Origin: an uncultured Anaerolineae bacterium
GTDB lineage: Bacteria; Chloroflexota; Anaerolineae; Anaerolineales; Villigracilaceae
Length of the DNA stretch: 37,666 nt
Direction of reading: 5' to 3'
NCBI GenBank assembly: GCA_903846015.1
Contig: CAIMZS010000360.1
Span: 1-37,666, forward strand
Part shown: positions 7,664 through 15,665 of the stretch, piece after piece
Numbering within the stretch: position 1 is the first letter of the stretch
How the letters are laid out: each line of letters begins with the position of its first letter
Position numbers and translations under genes: made by a program
The notes under the pieces: generated by a model
Databases searched by the model: none
What the model saw: only the letters and a program-made list of their open reading frames with translations
What the model was told of the DNA's origin: nothing

Positions 7664-8998
7664 CTACGCTGGCTGGGGTTGAGGCGCCTTAACCACACGT
7701 TGGGCAATGAACCACAACACCGCGAGAAGAACACCCCCCAGTAAAAAGGGAACGGGAGCGCCAAACCACTGAAACAGCGAGCCAAAAAAAAGCGGGGTGA
7801 TGGCGTTGGCAGCGCTGTAAAAACCGGCAGAAACACCCAGGATTCCTCCGATTTCGTCTTTCCCGGCTGATTTGGTGATCAGGCTGTTGATGGCCGGATG
7901 CAACACCCCACCACCCAAGGCGGCGGGAAAGGATGCAACCAGTACCCAAATGATACCCAGCCAGCCTTTGTTCGCTTCGGACGGCAAGGTGACATTAATG
8001 ATCTGTGTTGATGCTCTTCCTTGCATCTCGGCCTTGATCTTGGCCTCGTTATACCAGGGGACAGGCACCTGGGGGGTGGTGGCGGTCAAGAGCAGTCCGA
8101 TTGCAAGGGTGGAAAGACCGAGCATAACCAGCCAGCGGTCACCGTATTTCTTACTCCAACGACCGATAAAACCACCTTGAATTGCAACAATGAACAGGCC
8201 AGCCAGCACAAACAAACCTGAAGTGTCACGGGCGCCCATGCCCAGCCGGTTGAGCGCAAACAGCGAGAACATCTGCTCATAACCGCCGAAAGCCAACTGC
8301 TGAGCAAACATCAGTATCAACAGGATGCCGATGGTGGGGCGGTTAATAGATTGAAACATAGCCTGAAAAGAGAAGGGGGCCCGGGCGCGAGTGGTTTCCT
8401 TTTGAGGGTTGCGAGTTTCTGGCAGCCAGAAGAAGGTCAACATAAGCGAAACAAGCGAGAAGAAGGCCGCGGTAAAGGCGACCGCCTGGTAATTATCGCC
8501 AGAGATGATCAGAACCGAGAAGGCAATGATGGGCCCCAGGATAAAACCGATTCCAAAGGCAGCGCCGATGAGACCAAGCCCCTGGGTGCGCGTCTTATCG
8601 GTAGTCACATCGGTGACAACAGTCTGGGCAGTGGATATGTTCGCACCTGAAAGACCATCGATAATGCGCGAAATAAAAAGGAGTGGCAGCGCATTTGCAA
8701 AACCGAGCAAGATAAAACCGATAAAAGTGCCAACCTGGCTAACAAGCAAAACAGGCCGGCGGCCAACACGATCAGAAAGGCGGCCAAGAATTGGCGCGCC
8801 GATGAATTGCATGAACGGGTAAGTGGCTCCCAGCAAACCGATAACAAAAGCGTTCGCGCCGAAACGAGCTGCGTATAAGGGCATGAGCGGGATGATGATG
8901 GACAGACCGAGCAGATCCACCAGGATGATGACAAATACGGGGAGAACTTTTTTAAAGTCAAGTTTTTCTTCAGTGGCGGCTGGCGCATTAGTAGTCAT
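7664..8998 (-). CDS. MFS drug-efflux-type transporter (DHA1/TetA-like)
   Basis: Inner-membrane proton antiporter of 444 residues with about 12 predicted helices. Motif A, GRLSDRVGRRP (residues 72-82), lies after helix 2, and the antiporter motif C-like GAAFGIGFILGP lies in helix 5, so an export role by proton exchange is likely. The fourth cytoplasmic/periplasmic connection contains an unusually long polar insert (about residues 305-345, including PWYNEAKIKAEMQGRAS). The start ATG has CGGAGAAGTA upstream. It is the last gene of a PadR-controlled unit, which supports export of a toxic or signalling compound. The substrate is unknown. Confidence 0.88.
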   Translation of the reverse strand: MTTNAPAATEEKLDFKKVLPVFVIILVDLLGLSIIIPLMPLYAARFGANAFVIGLLGATYPFMQFIGAPILGRLSDRVGRRPVLLVSQVGTFIGFILLGFANALPLLFISRIIDGLSGANISTAQTVVTDVTTDKTRTQGLGLIGAAFGIGFILGPIIAFSVLIISGDNYQAVAFTAAFFSLVSLMLTFFWLPETRNPQKETTRARAPFSFQAMFQSINRPTIGILLILMFAQQLAFGGYEQMFSLFALNRLGMGARDTSGLFVLAGLFIVAIQGGFIGRWSKKYGDRWLVMLGLSTLAIGLLLTATTPQVPVPWYNEAKIKAEMQGRASTQIINVTLPSEANKGWLGIIWVLVASFPAALGGGVLHPAINSLITKSAGKDEIGGILGVSAGFYSAANAITPLFFGSLFQWFGAPVPFLLGGVLLAVLWFIAQRVVKAPQPQPA

Positions 8999-9052
8999 TA
9001 CTTCTCCGATTTATAAAATACAACCCAAAAGAAACCAATAGGAAACAAGGCG

Positions 9053-9472
9053 CTAAAACAACCCGGAGATGTGCCACCAGCGCACCCAGCCACCGAGTGA
9101 ACTAACCCCCAGGAAAACCAACAGCAAAGCGACTATTACCGCGATGAGCGTGTTGCGCGTACGAACAGTATCGGCTTTCTTTTTCCACATGGCAGGCAAA
9201 TGGGCAACGATGACAGCCAACAGCATGGTGGCAGCATGTTCCCAGCGAAAAAGCGGGAAGCCAGTTTTGCCAAGGCCGTCCAGTACAAAAAATAAAACAC
9301 CGAGCAGCATTTGGGTATCCATCAAGCCACCGAATGCTCCCAAAAGGGCATTGGCGGTTTTGTCAAAAGGCTGTTTCTTGATAAGCCCAAGGACGAGACG
9401 AACAATCAGCCCGATGGCCACCAGGGTAACAAGCCAGCGAGTGATGGAATGAATTGTCAGCAGAACGGACAT
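9053..9472 (-). CDS. Four-helix integral membrane protein
   Basis: A 139-residue protein with four hydrophobic segments (about 12-31, 48-65, 76-92, 108-127). The N-terminal HSITRW and later WEHAATMLLAVIVAHL place histidines inside helices 1 and 3. Proteins of this general shape in other bacteria are sometimes labelled cytochrome B, but no firm heme-binding pattern can be claimed here. The start ATG follows CAAGGAGATTAC, a good ribosome site. It lies 54 bases upstream of the transporter gene and 62 bases after padR, so the three form one unit. Function unknown. Confidence 0.75.
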   Translation of the reverse strand: MSVLLTIHSITRWLVTLVAIGLIVRLVLGLIKKQPFDKTANALLGAFGGLMDTQMLLGVLFFVLDGLGKTGFPLFRWEHAATMLLAVIVAHLPAMWKKKADTVRTRNTLIAVIVALLLVFLGVSSLGGWVRWWHISGLF

Positions 9473-9534
9473 GTAATCTCCTTGATTGAATAAAAACTGG
9501 TGGACGAAGGTTGACCTTTTTACACCTGGTCAAA

Positions 9535-10044
9535 TCAGGTCTTGCTGGTGATGCTCTCGATAATCTGCTCCAACCAATCCAATTCAGCTTTTAAGTGGTG
9601 AATCTGATGTGAAAAAATTAAACCCAGGCTGCCAGCATGTGCTGGAATCAAGTCGATCTCATCCAGGCGCGATTGTATCTGCAGTTTTTGCTTTTCAAGC
9701 AAAGGAAGTGCCTCACCTGGCAGCATCCAATCCATAAAAGCCAGGCCAATATCCCCGGGAAAGTTGATCGGCGTGTAGAGTGCCAGATTCTCACGCAGCA
9801 AACGTTGAAATACCAGCTCGCCGCTATTGGTCAAACAATAGACTTTTCGTGGCGGGCGATTACCTTCCTGTTCCAACTCGGACGAAATCCAACCATCCTT
9901 CGACATTCGGTCGAGCAAGTAATAAGCCGTTGGTTTTTTAAGATCTGTACACAGGGATAAATTATTATCAATGAACTCGTTCAATTGATAACCGTGCATT
10001 TCCTGGCGACGCAGCAAACCGAGTAGAAGTAGTTTCTTTTCCAT
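9535..10044 (-). CDS. PadR-family transcriptional regulator
   Basis: A 169-residue regulator. The N-terminal winged helix begins EKKLLLLGLLRRQEMHGYQLNEFI, with the PadR hallmark Gly-Tyr-Gln/Glu-Leu, followed by TAYYLLDRMSKDGWI and PPRKVYCLTNSG (wing). The C-terminal half is helical (SRLDEIDL...ELDWLEQIIESI), as in subfamily PadR proteins that dimerise through a coiled coil. PadR proteins commonly repress neighbouring transporter genes and are released by the transported compound, which fits its position ahead of the membrane protein and MFS genes. It probably also controls its own promoter at 10072-10100. Confidence 0.88.
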   Translation of the reverse strand: MEKKLLLLGLLRRQEMHGYQLNEFIDNNLSLCTDLKKPTAYYLLDRMSKDGWISSELEQEGNRPPRKVYCLTNSGELVFQRLLRENLALYTPINFPGDIGLAFMDWMLPGEALPLLEKQKLQIQSRLDEIDLIPAHAGSLGLIFSHQIHHLKAELDWLEQIIESITSKT

Positions 10045-10071
10045 GTTGAATAATCAATCCTGACTAATCAA

Positions 10072-10100
10072 ATTCTACTATTGATAGCGCACCCAGACAA
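10072..10100 (-). promoter_or_regulatory. Promoter of the padR-transporter operon
   Basis: Minus-strand TTGTCT (10095-10100) and TAGAAT (10072-10077) are spaced by 17 bases. The start point would be near 10065, leaving a leader of about 20 bases before the padR ATG. The AT-rich stretch between -10 and ATG, with the repeated words TTGATTA and TTGATTATT, is a plausible PadR operator region, but no clean palindrome is seen. Confidence 0.6.
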
Positions 10101-10103
10101 AAT

Positions 10104-10136
10104 CAGAACGGGTGATTTCAGGTATCACCCGTTCTG
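10104..10136 (-). terminator. Strong hairpin terminator between the restriction gene and padR
   Basis: A perfect 13-base inverted repeat, CAGAACGGGTGAT / ATCACCCGTTCTG, with a seven-base loop. On the minus strand it is followed by ATTTTG, so it most likely ends transcription coming from the endonuclease gene before the padR promoter. Confidence 0.75.
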
Positions 10137-10140
10137 AAAT

Positions 10141-10165
10141 GCCAGGCTGTTAAAAACAACCTGGC
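10141..10165. other. Second compact hairpin
   Basis: GCCAGG and CCTGGC pair, a single mismatch follows, then TGTT pairs with AACA around a three-base loop. It lies five bases from the stronger hairpin at 10104-10136 and 30 bases past the end of the endonuclease gene, so the two probably act together in termination or 3' end protection. Confidence 0.55.
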
Positions 10166-10194
10166 GATGGAATTTCATCCGGACTGAAGACTCG

Positions 10195-11193
10195 TTAGCG
10201 CATTCGCTTTACCAGGTTCCAATCTTTGACCCGCGAAAAAAGGTCTTCGAGAGAATGTAGATCACAGACCAGGACGGAAAGGGTGCTTGTCTGTGTTTTG
10301 CTATATTGGAATACCCGGCTGCCGGCGAAAATAGTGCTGGATTTTCGCCGGAATTCTTCGCGAGCCATATAACCTCCCATCCAAATTTCCATACCGTAAA
10401 CCCAGATATTGCCCCACTGATGCGGGTGAATGATATAGGGTTCGCCCTTGTTCGCACAGTGAATACCTATCCGCATATCTGGGATCATGCTTGAATGAAT
10501 ATATACCAGGCTGTAATAATTGTTAACTGCATAAATACGCTGCAGGTGATCCAGCGTGACATTTTCAACTATGAAATTCCTATCGCGATCCAGACCGCCA
10601 ATCTCAATATTGATTTGTTGGATACACTCACTTTTTAGTGCCAACCGCCCAAGCGGTGCCCAGATCTGCGGCTGTGACCAATTCGGCTGCATCGGATGAA
10701 TAAGATAGCTGCGCTGCCCTGCATTGACGGCTTTTTGAATTTCTTCAGGAGAGTTGGTTGTTAATCCAAGCAGGAAAGCAAAAAGGTTGAGGTCGTGTTC
10801 GCTATGGTTGGCAGATGCAAACTGACCCTCAGGGATCAGGGCAGGGGCGCGCAACACCAGTGCGGGGTTGGACCGCATGGCGATAATCTGATTGCGCTTG
10901 GATGTAAGGTAGGTGTGGATATCGCAGCGGTGCCCACCAAGCGATACGTCGTATCTGGCCGGCTCACTAAACGCTGTTGGGTTTTTCACGATGAATGGGA
11001 TGTCATTTTCACCCAGGTAACGGCGAAAAGCCAGTTCGACGGCAATACCAGCAACAATATGGCGCAGTCGCGAATAAACAGAGCCGCTCATACCATCCCC
11101 AACATGTTGAAGTGATCGAATCGCATAGGCGATGCCTCCTTCCGTAAGATCGGAAGTGTAAGGCAGCTTGATAAAATCAGCGGCGGTAATCAT
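10195..11193 (-). CDS. Probable type II restriction endonuclease
   Basis: I do not recognise a named family. The 332-residue protein directly follows a DNA methyltransferase gene in the same direction (49 bases apart), the classic restriction-modification layout. Residues 45-99 suggest a PD-(D/E)XK-like core: helix with Glu53 (AGIAVELAFRRYL), then Asp82 in ARYDVSLGG and DIHTYLTSK, where Asp91 and a downstream Lys99 could complete the site; the usual Lys of D-X-K would be His93. The C-terminal half is rich in aromatic residues and histidine (HPHQWGNIWVYGMEIW). The start ATG 11191-11193 lacks a good ribosome site; an in-frame TTG two codons earlier is the alternative. Terminated by hairpins at 10104-10165. 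Confidence 0.55.
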   Translation of the reverse strand: MITAADFIKLPYTSDLTEGGIAYAIRSLQHVGDGMSGSVYSRLRHIVAGIAVELAFRRYLGENDIPFIVKNPTAFSEPARYDVSLGGHRCDIHTYLTSKRNQIIAMRSNPALVLRAPALIPEGQFASANHSEHDLNLFAFLLGLTTNSPEEIQKAVNAGQRSYLIHPMQPNWSQPQIWAPLGRLALKSECIQQINIEIGGLDRDRNFIVENVTLDHLQRIYAVNNYYSLVYIHSSMIPDMRIGIHCANKGEPYIIHPHQWGNIWVYGMEIWMGGYMAREEFRRKSSTIFAGSRVFQYSKTQTSTLSVLVCDLHSLEDLFSRVKDWNLVKRMR

Positions 11194-11242
11194 GGGCAAG
11201 TATCCAGCAATTGGACCTCGTTTGTCAAAGGCTTAATATTTT

Positions 11243-12079
11243 TTAAGTTGAAACCTGGATCTCATTACGAAACTGCAAGCAATAATGATGAAAAGTATTG
11301 CTGACCCATGCGCTGCCTAATCCGTAAGGGGCGAGCGGTTGATTATCCTGCATCCATATCTTTTCATCTTTGAGCGTGTAGACTTTGCCCAACTCTCGGG
11401 CGATATCCCATGCCAACGGGTAAATTTTACCGCCCTTCTTGACATTCTTAACAATTATTGTCAGGTATGCTTTGTGACGCAGCAGCGGCTTGAGACCGGC
11501 ATAAATCTCAACCAGCTTTGCAAGAAATTGCTCGTAATCATGCAGATTGCCGACATCATTCGGGTCATCAGAATAAACCACATCCAGTTCGCTTGAATCG
11601 CGCCGTTTTTTTTGGTTCTGTGCACCCTTGGCGTGCAGCATATCCCAGTACGGTGGTGATGTAAATAAATAATCCACGCAAGGGATACCGTATTGGGATG
11701 CGAGATTGGCATCGCCCTGAATCATTTTTGCAACCAAACCTCCCTGCACACCGGCAGCATCTGATGAAAACAAATTTTCTTTTTCATCCTGCACAACCTG
11801 GGCAGCGATTTCAGCATATTGGGGATTCAATTCAATTCCGTAGGAATTCCTGCCACAGCGGAGCGCAGCCACCAACGTTGAACCAGTACCTGCCATTGGA
11901 TCGAGAACCGTCTCTCCGCTTTTGGTAAAGAATTCGATGAATTCTTGCGCCATCGTCTCGGGAAATTTGGCAGGATGGCGCAGCACCCCTTTTTTACGCG
12001 GCGGCGGATTGTGGATAAACCAGGACTTTTGAAATTTCAACCAGGTTTTTGGATCAAGATCATTCAATTTATTGGGCAT
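11243..12079 (-). CDS. DNA N4-cytosine/N6-adenine methyltransferase
   Basis: A 278-residue SAM-dependent DNA methylase. The SAM-binding motif I is DPMAGTGST (60-68), preceded by a HPAKFPE segment (motif X-like), and motif IV is TSPPYW (140-145), the form typical of N4-cytosine enzymes. The order motif X-I first and IV afterwards is the reverse of the common beta class, so the protein is circularly permuted relative to that group. The insert between 146 and 185 (KGAQNQKKRRDSSELD) may belong to target recognition. Its companion is the probable endonuclease downstream. The start ATG 12077-12079 has no Shine-Dalgarno; a TAAAAT box ends eight bases before it. Confidence 0.88.
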   Translation of the reverse strand: MPNKLNDLDPKTWLKFQKSWFIHNPPPRKKGVLRHPAKFPETMAQEFIEFFTKSGETVLDPMAGTGSTLVAALRCGRNSYGIELNPQYAEIAAQVVQDEKENLFSSDAAGVQGGLVAKMIQGDANLASQYGIPCVDYLFTSPPYWDMLHAKGAQNQKKRRDSSELDVVYSDDPNDVGNLHDYEQFLAKLVEIYAGLKPLLRHKAYLTIIVKNVKKGGKIYPLAWDIARELGKVYTLKDEKIWMQDNQPLAPYGLGSAWVSNTFHHYCLQFRNEIQVST

Positions 12080-12134
12080 GATATTTTATTTTAACCGATT
12101 TGGCACAAGTGGCGCGATGCAATGAAGGGGTAAA

Positions 12135-12998
12135 TCAGGGTGTGGGCCTGGGTGTTCGGGATGGTGTTGGTGTTTTTGATGGAGTGGGTGACGGTGTTGG
12201 GGAAAGATAATCAACCGAATTAACAGTTAGATCAGAGAAACTGACACTCAACCCATCAGGACTGCTGGAGCTGGCATATACCCCAAGACTGCCACTTTTG
12301 AAAAGCGGATCGATCACCGTGAACTGGTAACGCCCATTCAAGAAAAAACGCATTTCCACGCCTGATGCCCATACGCCCATTTTTACCTGCCCGGGCGCGC
12401 CGATAGGGGCATCTCCACTTGGAAGCCAATCTTGCAGGTGAATAGTAATGCTGTCACGAACACGTTCCACGCGCACGTTACCGCTGCAATTTAGCAAAAA
12501 CCGGTAACCAAAAGCCTGGTTCGCTGCACGGAATAATACCCCATAGTCATCTGCTCCAAAGCAGCGATTAACCGAAATAGTCATTTCGGCATAGAAATCG
12601 GTCAATAACAAGCCCGTATTCATGCTGGCAAGGGTCGCAGGTGAAACATTGATGGCAAGGGTTAAGCGGTTGCGATCCAGTATGATGTTGTTGCCGCCAC
12701 TACTGGCTGGCCGGGCAAGTGTCCACGCTTTTAGATCGCTAAAATCATCTAAACATACCTGTGCGCCCAGGCCTGGAAAGGGTTGAAGGGTGGCACCTGG
12801 TGCGATTGTTGGAATGGGCGTCCATGTAGCAGTGGCAGGAAACCATTCGATTGTGGCAGTCGCAGGAGCCGGGCTGCTTGTATCTGAAAGATATAATGGA
12901 GTAATATCCGACCCACCCGCAGAGATATTGCCTGCAGATGGTAGGCAAGCTGAAAGAGCAAAGGAAATTATTAGGAGAAGATAAATGATATGGCGCAT
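12135..12998 (-). CDS. Surface lipoprotein with lectin/LamG-like domain and Pro/Thr tail
   Basis: A 287-residue product. The signal sequence IIYLLLIISFALSAC is followed by a lipobox LSAC (Cys18), so it is probably lipid-anchored outside the membrane. A Thr/Pro/Ala linker (about 40-75) leads to a beta-rich domain (about 80-265: a CLDDFSDLKAWTL start, DYGVLFRA and MRFFLNGRYQF), the pattern of concanavalin-like jelly-roll (DUF1080/LamG) domains that bind sugars. The C-terminus is a low-complexity tail alternating Ser/Thr, Pro and Thr (last 22 residues), of the kind frequent in Anaerolineae envelope proteins. Substrate unknown. It is divergent from the threonine dehydrogenase gene. Confidence 0.75.
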   Translation of the reverse strand: MRHIIYLLLIISFALSACLPSAGNISAGGSDITPLYLSDTSSPAPATATIEWFPATATWTPIPTIAPGATLQPFPGLGAQVCLDDFSDLKAWTLARPASSGGNNIILDRNRLTLAINVSPATLASMNTGLLLTDFYAEMTISVNRCFGADDYGVLFRAANQAFGYRFLLNCSGNVRVERVRDSITIHLQDWLPSGDAPIGAPGQVKMGVWASGVEMRFFLNGRYQFTVIDPLFKSGSLGVYASSSSPDGLSVSFSDLTVNSVDYLSPTPSPTPSKTPTPSRTPRPTP

Positions 12999-13011
12999 TG
13001 ATGCTAAATGT

Positions 13012-13040
13012 TTGGTTATTTAAGGCTTGTAATGTAAAAT
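13012..13040 (+). promoter_or_regulatory. Promoter of the threonine dehydrogenase gene
   Basis: TTGGTT (13012-13017) and TAAAAT (13035-13040) with 17 bases between them. It lies in the 93-base spacer between the divergent lipoprotein gene and the dehydrogenase gene and gives a leader of about 45 bases holding AAGGAG. Confidence 0.6.
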
Positions 13041-13091
13041 CAAATTACCGTTTCGAAAAGATCCACTCCATTCTAGCACAAGGAGAAATAG

Positions 13092-14129
13092 ATGAGCGAA
13101 AAAGCCGTGTTGGTCACCGGCGCATGTGGTGAGATCGGTCAGGCATTGATCCAGAATCTTTCGGCCCAGGGTGGGTTTCGCATTGTAAGCGCAGATCTGG
13201 CTCCGCTGCCAGATGCGATCATGTCCCTGGTGGCGGAACACTTACAGGGCGATCTGGTAAACCGGGTGAAACAGTTTTACGATTATGATTTCGATGTTAT
13301 TTATCACCTGGCAGCTTCGCTCTCGTCAAAAGCAGAAATCGCCACTGAAGAAGCGCACCGTATCAACGTAGAAGGCACGATGCAGTTGTTAATGATGGCG
13401 GCCTACCGCTCAGAAAAGTACCAGAAGGAAATAAAATTCCTATTTCCCAGTTCAATCGCAGCGTATGGCTTCCCTAACATCGAAGCCAAGAAAGCCGCTG
13501 GCGGCGTGAAAGAAGATGAATACAACACCCCCCACACAATGTATGGTTGCAACAAGCTTTATTGCGAAAAATTGGGGTTGTATTACAGCCGCTATTTCGG
13601 CCAGCGTCACCTTGACGAAAAACCGCCAACCATGCTCGATTTTCGCGCCATCCGCTTCCCGGGGCTGATCAGTGCCTACACACTCCCAAGTGGTGGAACC
13701 AGCGATTATGGCCCGGAGATGCTGCACGCAGCGGCGCAGGGCAAGCCATATTCCTGTTTCGTGCGCGAAGATACAAAGATCTCCTTCATGGCGATGCCCG
13801 ATGCGATTAAGTCTTTGATCGCGCTGACGGAAGCCCCGCGAGAAAAATTGAGCCATGTTGTTTACAACATCGCAGCCTTCAGCCTGACGGCAGGTGAATT
13901 TCGAAAGCGCGCCCTGCATGCCTTTCCAGGACAAAAGATCACTTTTGATCCGGTTCAACGCCGGCAGGGTATCGTAGACTCTTGGCCGGAGGATGTGGAT
14001 GATACCCTGGCGCGCAATGAATGGGGCTGGGTGCCAGATTTTAACGCAGACCGCTTCTTCAACGATTATTTTATCCCTGTGATTAAAAAGCGCTATGCCA
14101 ACAAGCCGAGTTTGAGGACAAAAGAGTAG
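13092..14129 (+). CDS. SDR-type L-threonine 3-dehydrogenase (NAD-dependent epimerase family)
   Basis: A 345-residue extended short-chain dehydrogenase. The NAD-binding turn is GACGEIG (10-16) and the catalytic pair is Tyr151-X3-Lys155 (MYGCNK), with Ser120/121 in FPSSIAAYG. The segment RFPGLISAYTLPSGGTSDYGPEML closely follows the pattern of the SDR-type threonine dehydrogenases (RxPG-I-S-A...GGGTxDY), which oxidise threonine to 2-amino-3-ketobutyrate. A sugar-nucleotide epimerase is the alternative. Such enzymes act in threonine breakdown to glycine and acetyl-CoA, and a threonine synthase is also in the window, but far away. The ribosome site AAGGAGAAATAG precedes the ATG. A bidirectional terminator follows. 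Confidence 0.82.
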   Translation: MSEKAVLVTGACGEIGQALIQNLSAQGGFRIVSADLAPLPDAIMSLVAEHLQGDLVNRVKQFYDYDFDVIYHLAASLSSKAEIATEEAHRINVEGTMQLLMMAAYRSEKYQKEIKFLFPSSIAAYGFPNIEAKKAAGGVKEDEYNTPHTMYGCNKLYCEKLGLYYSRYFGQRHLDEKPPTMLDFRAIRFPGLISAYTLPSGGTSDYGPEMLHAAAQGKPYSCFVREDTKISFMAMPDAIKSLIALTEAPREKLSHVVYNIAAFSLTAGEFRKRALHAFPGQKITFDPVQRRQGIVDSWPEDVDDTLARNEWGWVPDFNADRFFNDYFIPVIKKRYANKPSLRTKE

Positions 14130-14174
14130 ACCAACCAAACCAGGAAAAGATTATCATCGTCGTCGAATGAAAAT

Positions 14175-14219
14175 AAAACGCAAAGCGGGTTGGATCTGGT
14201 CCAACCCGCTTTGCGTTTT
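14175..14219. terminator. Bidirectional terminator, perfect 20-bp stem
   Basis: A perfect inverted repeat of 20 bases on each side of a five-base loop (TCTGG). The outer part is AAAACGCAAAGCGGG on the left and CCCGCTTTGCGTTTT on the right, so each strand ends in a T-run. It sits between the converging dehydrogenase and purA genes and should stop transcription from both. Confidence 0.9.
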
Positions 14220-14235
14220 ACCAACCAATTTTAGA

Positions 14236-15528
14236 CTAACTATTGCTGACGATCTGATTACGTTCTGGGCCAACACTGACCAAACGCACCGGGACACCCG
14301 CCAACCTGGCAATTGAATCCAGGTAATCTTTGGCAGCCTGAGGCAGATCTGCCCACTGACGGATGGCGCTAACATCTTCCAACCAACCGGGGAGTTCCTG
14401 GTAAACTGGCTCATAATCTTCCAGATTGGATGGGCCAAAGGGCAAATCGCTGATTGTCTTTCCACCCTTGCGATAAGCAATACACAGCTTCAGGGTTTCT
14501 ATTCCTGAAAGGATATCCAATTTGGTGATAACCAGCTCGGTCAACCCGTTAATACGCACGGCATAACGCAGCAGTACGCCATCCAACCAGCCAACCCGAC
14601 GAGCGCGGCCAGTGGTCGTCCCATATTCATCCCAGGGGTTTTCACCTGTACCACGCAAACGCAGGGCAAGCTCGTCAAATACTTCCGTAGGAAATGGACC
14701 ACTCCCCACTCGCGTTTGGAAAGATTTGCAAACACCGCTTACTTCGGCATCGTTCGCGGCAGATATGCCAATCCCGAGACCAGGAAAAACACCCGATGCA
14801 ATGGTGGTGGATGATGTGACAAAAGGATAAGTACCATGATCGATATCGAGCAGAGTACCCTGCGCGCCTTCAGCCAAAACCCGCTGGCCCGCAGCCATGG
14901 CGCTGCACACTTCCAACGATGTATCGGCAATATAAGGCAGCAGCATTTTACGAAAATGTTGGTAAGCCTCAATGATATTGATAAGGTTGATCTGCGGCGC
15001 CCCAAGCAACCCCAACTGCTGATTGGCATCATCAACCAGGACGCTCAGGTGTTCAAAAAAATCTGCCGAAAGCAAATCTGCCATACGAAGCCCACGCCGG
15101 CTGGCTTTATCAGTGTAGGCCGGACCAATACCACGTCCGGTTGTGCCAATGCTGCCTTTACCGCGCGCCGCTTCTTGAGCTTTGTCGAGCGCCTGGTGTG
15201 CAGGCGTGATCAAGTGTGCAGCATGTGAAATGCGCAAGCGATCCGGGTTAACTTGTATTCCCGCCTTATGTAGCATTTCGATCTCGTCCAACAGGGACCT
15301 GGGGTTGATAACCATGCCATTTCCCAGGACTGCTACTGGTTTTGGATGGATGATCCCGGAAGGAATGAGATGCAGCTTAAAAAGTTTGGAACCTACTGTG
15401 ACCGAATGACCGGCGTTATCGCCACCGTTATAACGCGCGACGATATCCGAATTGGCAGCAAACCAATCCACAATGCGACCTTTACCTTCATCACCCCATT
15501 GGGTGCCAACAATTATCTGAAGCGGCAT
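14236..15528 (-). CDS. purA: Adenylosuccinate synthetase
   Basis: Purine biosynthesis enzyme joining IMP and aspartate with GTP to adenylosuccinate. Family signatures: WGDEGKGRIVD at the N-terminus (P-loop and catalytic Asp), NAGHSV (catalytic His), GTTGRGIGPAY, AEGAQGTLLDIDHGTYP, SGVCKSFQTRVGSGPFPTE, TTTGRARRVGW and TKLDIL near the guanine site. The length of 430 residues from ATG 15526-15528 is normal. The longer frame's extra ten residues (from 15558) are rejected because GGGAGAC lies directly before the internal ATG. On the minus strand, TATAAT is present about 50 bases upstream. Monocistronic, ended by the hairpin at 14175-14219. Confidence 0.97.
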   Translation of the reverse strand: MPLQIIVGTQWGDEGKGRIVDWFAANSDIVARYNGGDNAGHSVTVGSKLFKLHLIPSGIIHPKPVAVLGNGMVINPRSLLDEIEMLHKAGIQVNPDRLRISHAAHLITPAHQALDKAQEAARGKGSIGTTGRGIGPAYTDKASRRGLRMADLLSADFFEHLSVLVDDANQQLGLLGAPQINLINIIEAYQHFRKMLLPYIADTSLEVCSAMAAGQRVLAEGAQGTLLDIDHGTYPFVTSSTTIASGVFPGLGIGISAANDAEVSGVCKSFQTRVGSGPFPTEVFDELALRLRGTGENPWDEYGTTTGRARRVGWLDGVLLRYAVRINGLTELVITKLDILSGIETLKLCIAYRKGGKTISDLPFGPSNLEDYEPVYQELPGWLEDVSAIRQWADLPQAAKDYLDSIARLAGVPVRLVSVGPERNQIVSNS

Positions 15529-15638
15529 GATTGTCTCCCAAAAAAATATAACGAACAAGTAGATTATAAAGTAGAATCGGATATTCGCGCGAAGGGCTGC
15601 GCGACCGCATAAACAAACAACTGGTTTTCGGCCTGTTG

Positions 15639-15644
15639 TATAAT
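15639..15644 (+). promoter_or_regulatory. -10 box TATAAT of the LysM protein gene
   Basis: A consensus TATAAT in the purA-LysM spacer, 21 bases before the ATG, with GGAG between. No good -35 element is seen 16-18 bases upstream. Confidence 0.4.
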
Positions 15645-15665
15645 GAATGAGTGGAGCATCATGAC

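Noticed and set aside
13452-14138. 228-codon open frame on the minus strand
   Set aside because: Antisense shadow of the threonine dehydrogenase gene; the dehydrogenase frame has clear family motifs.
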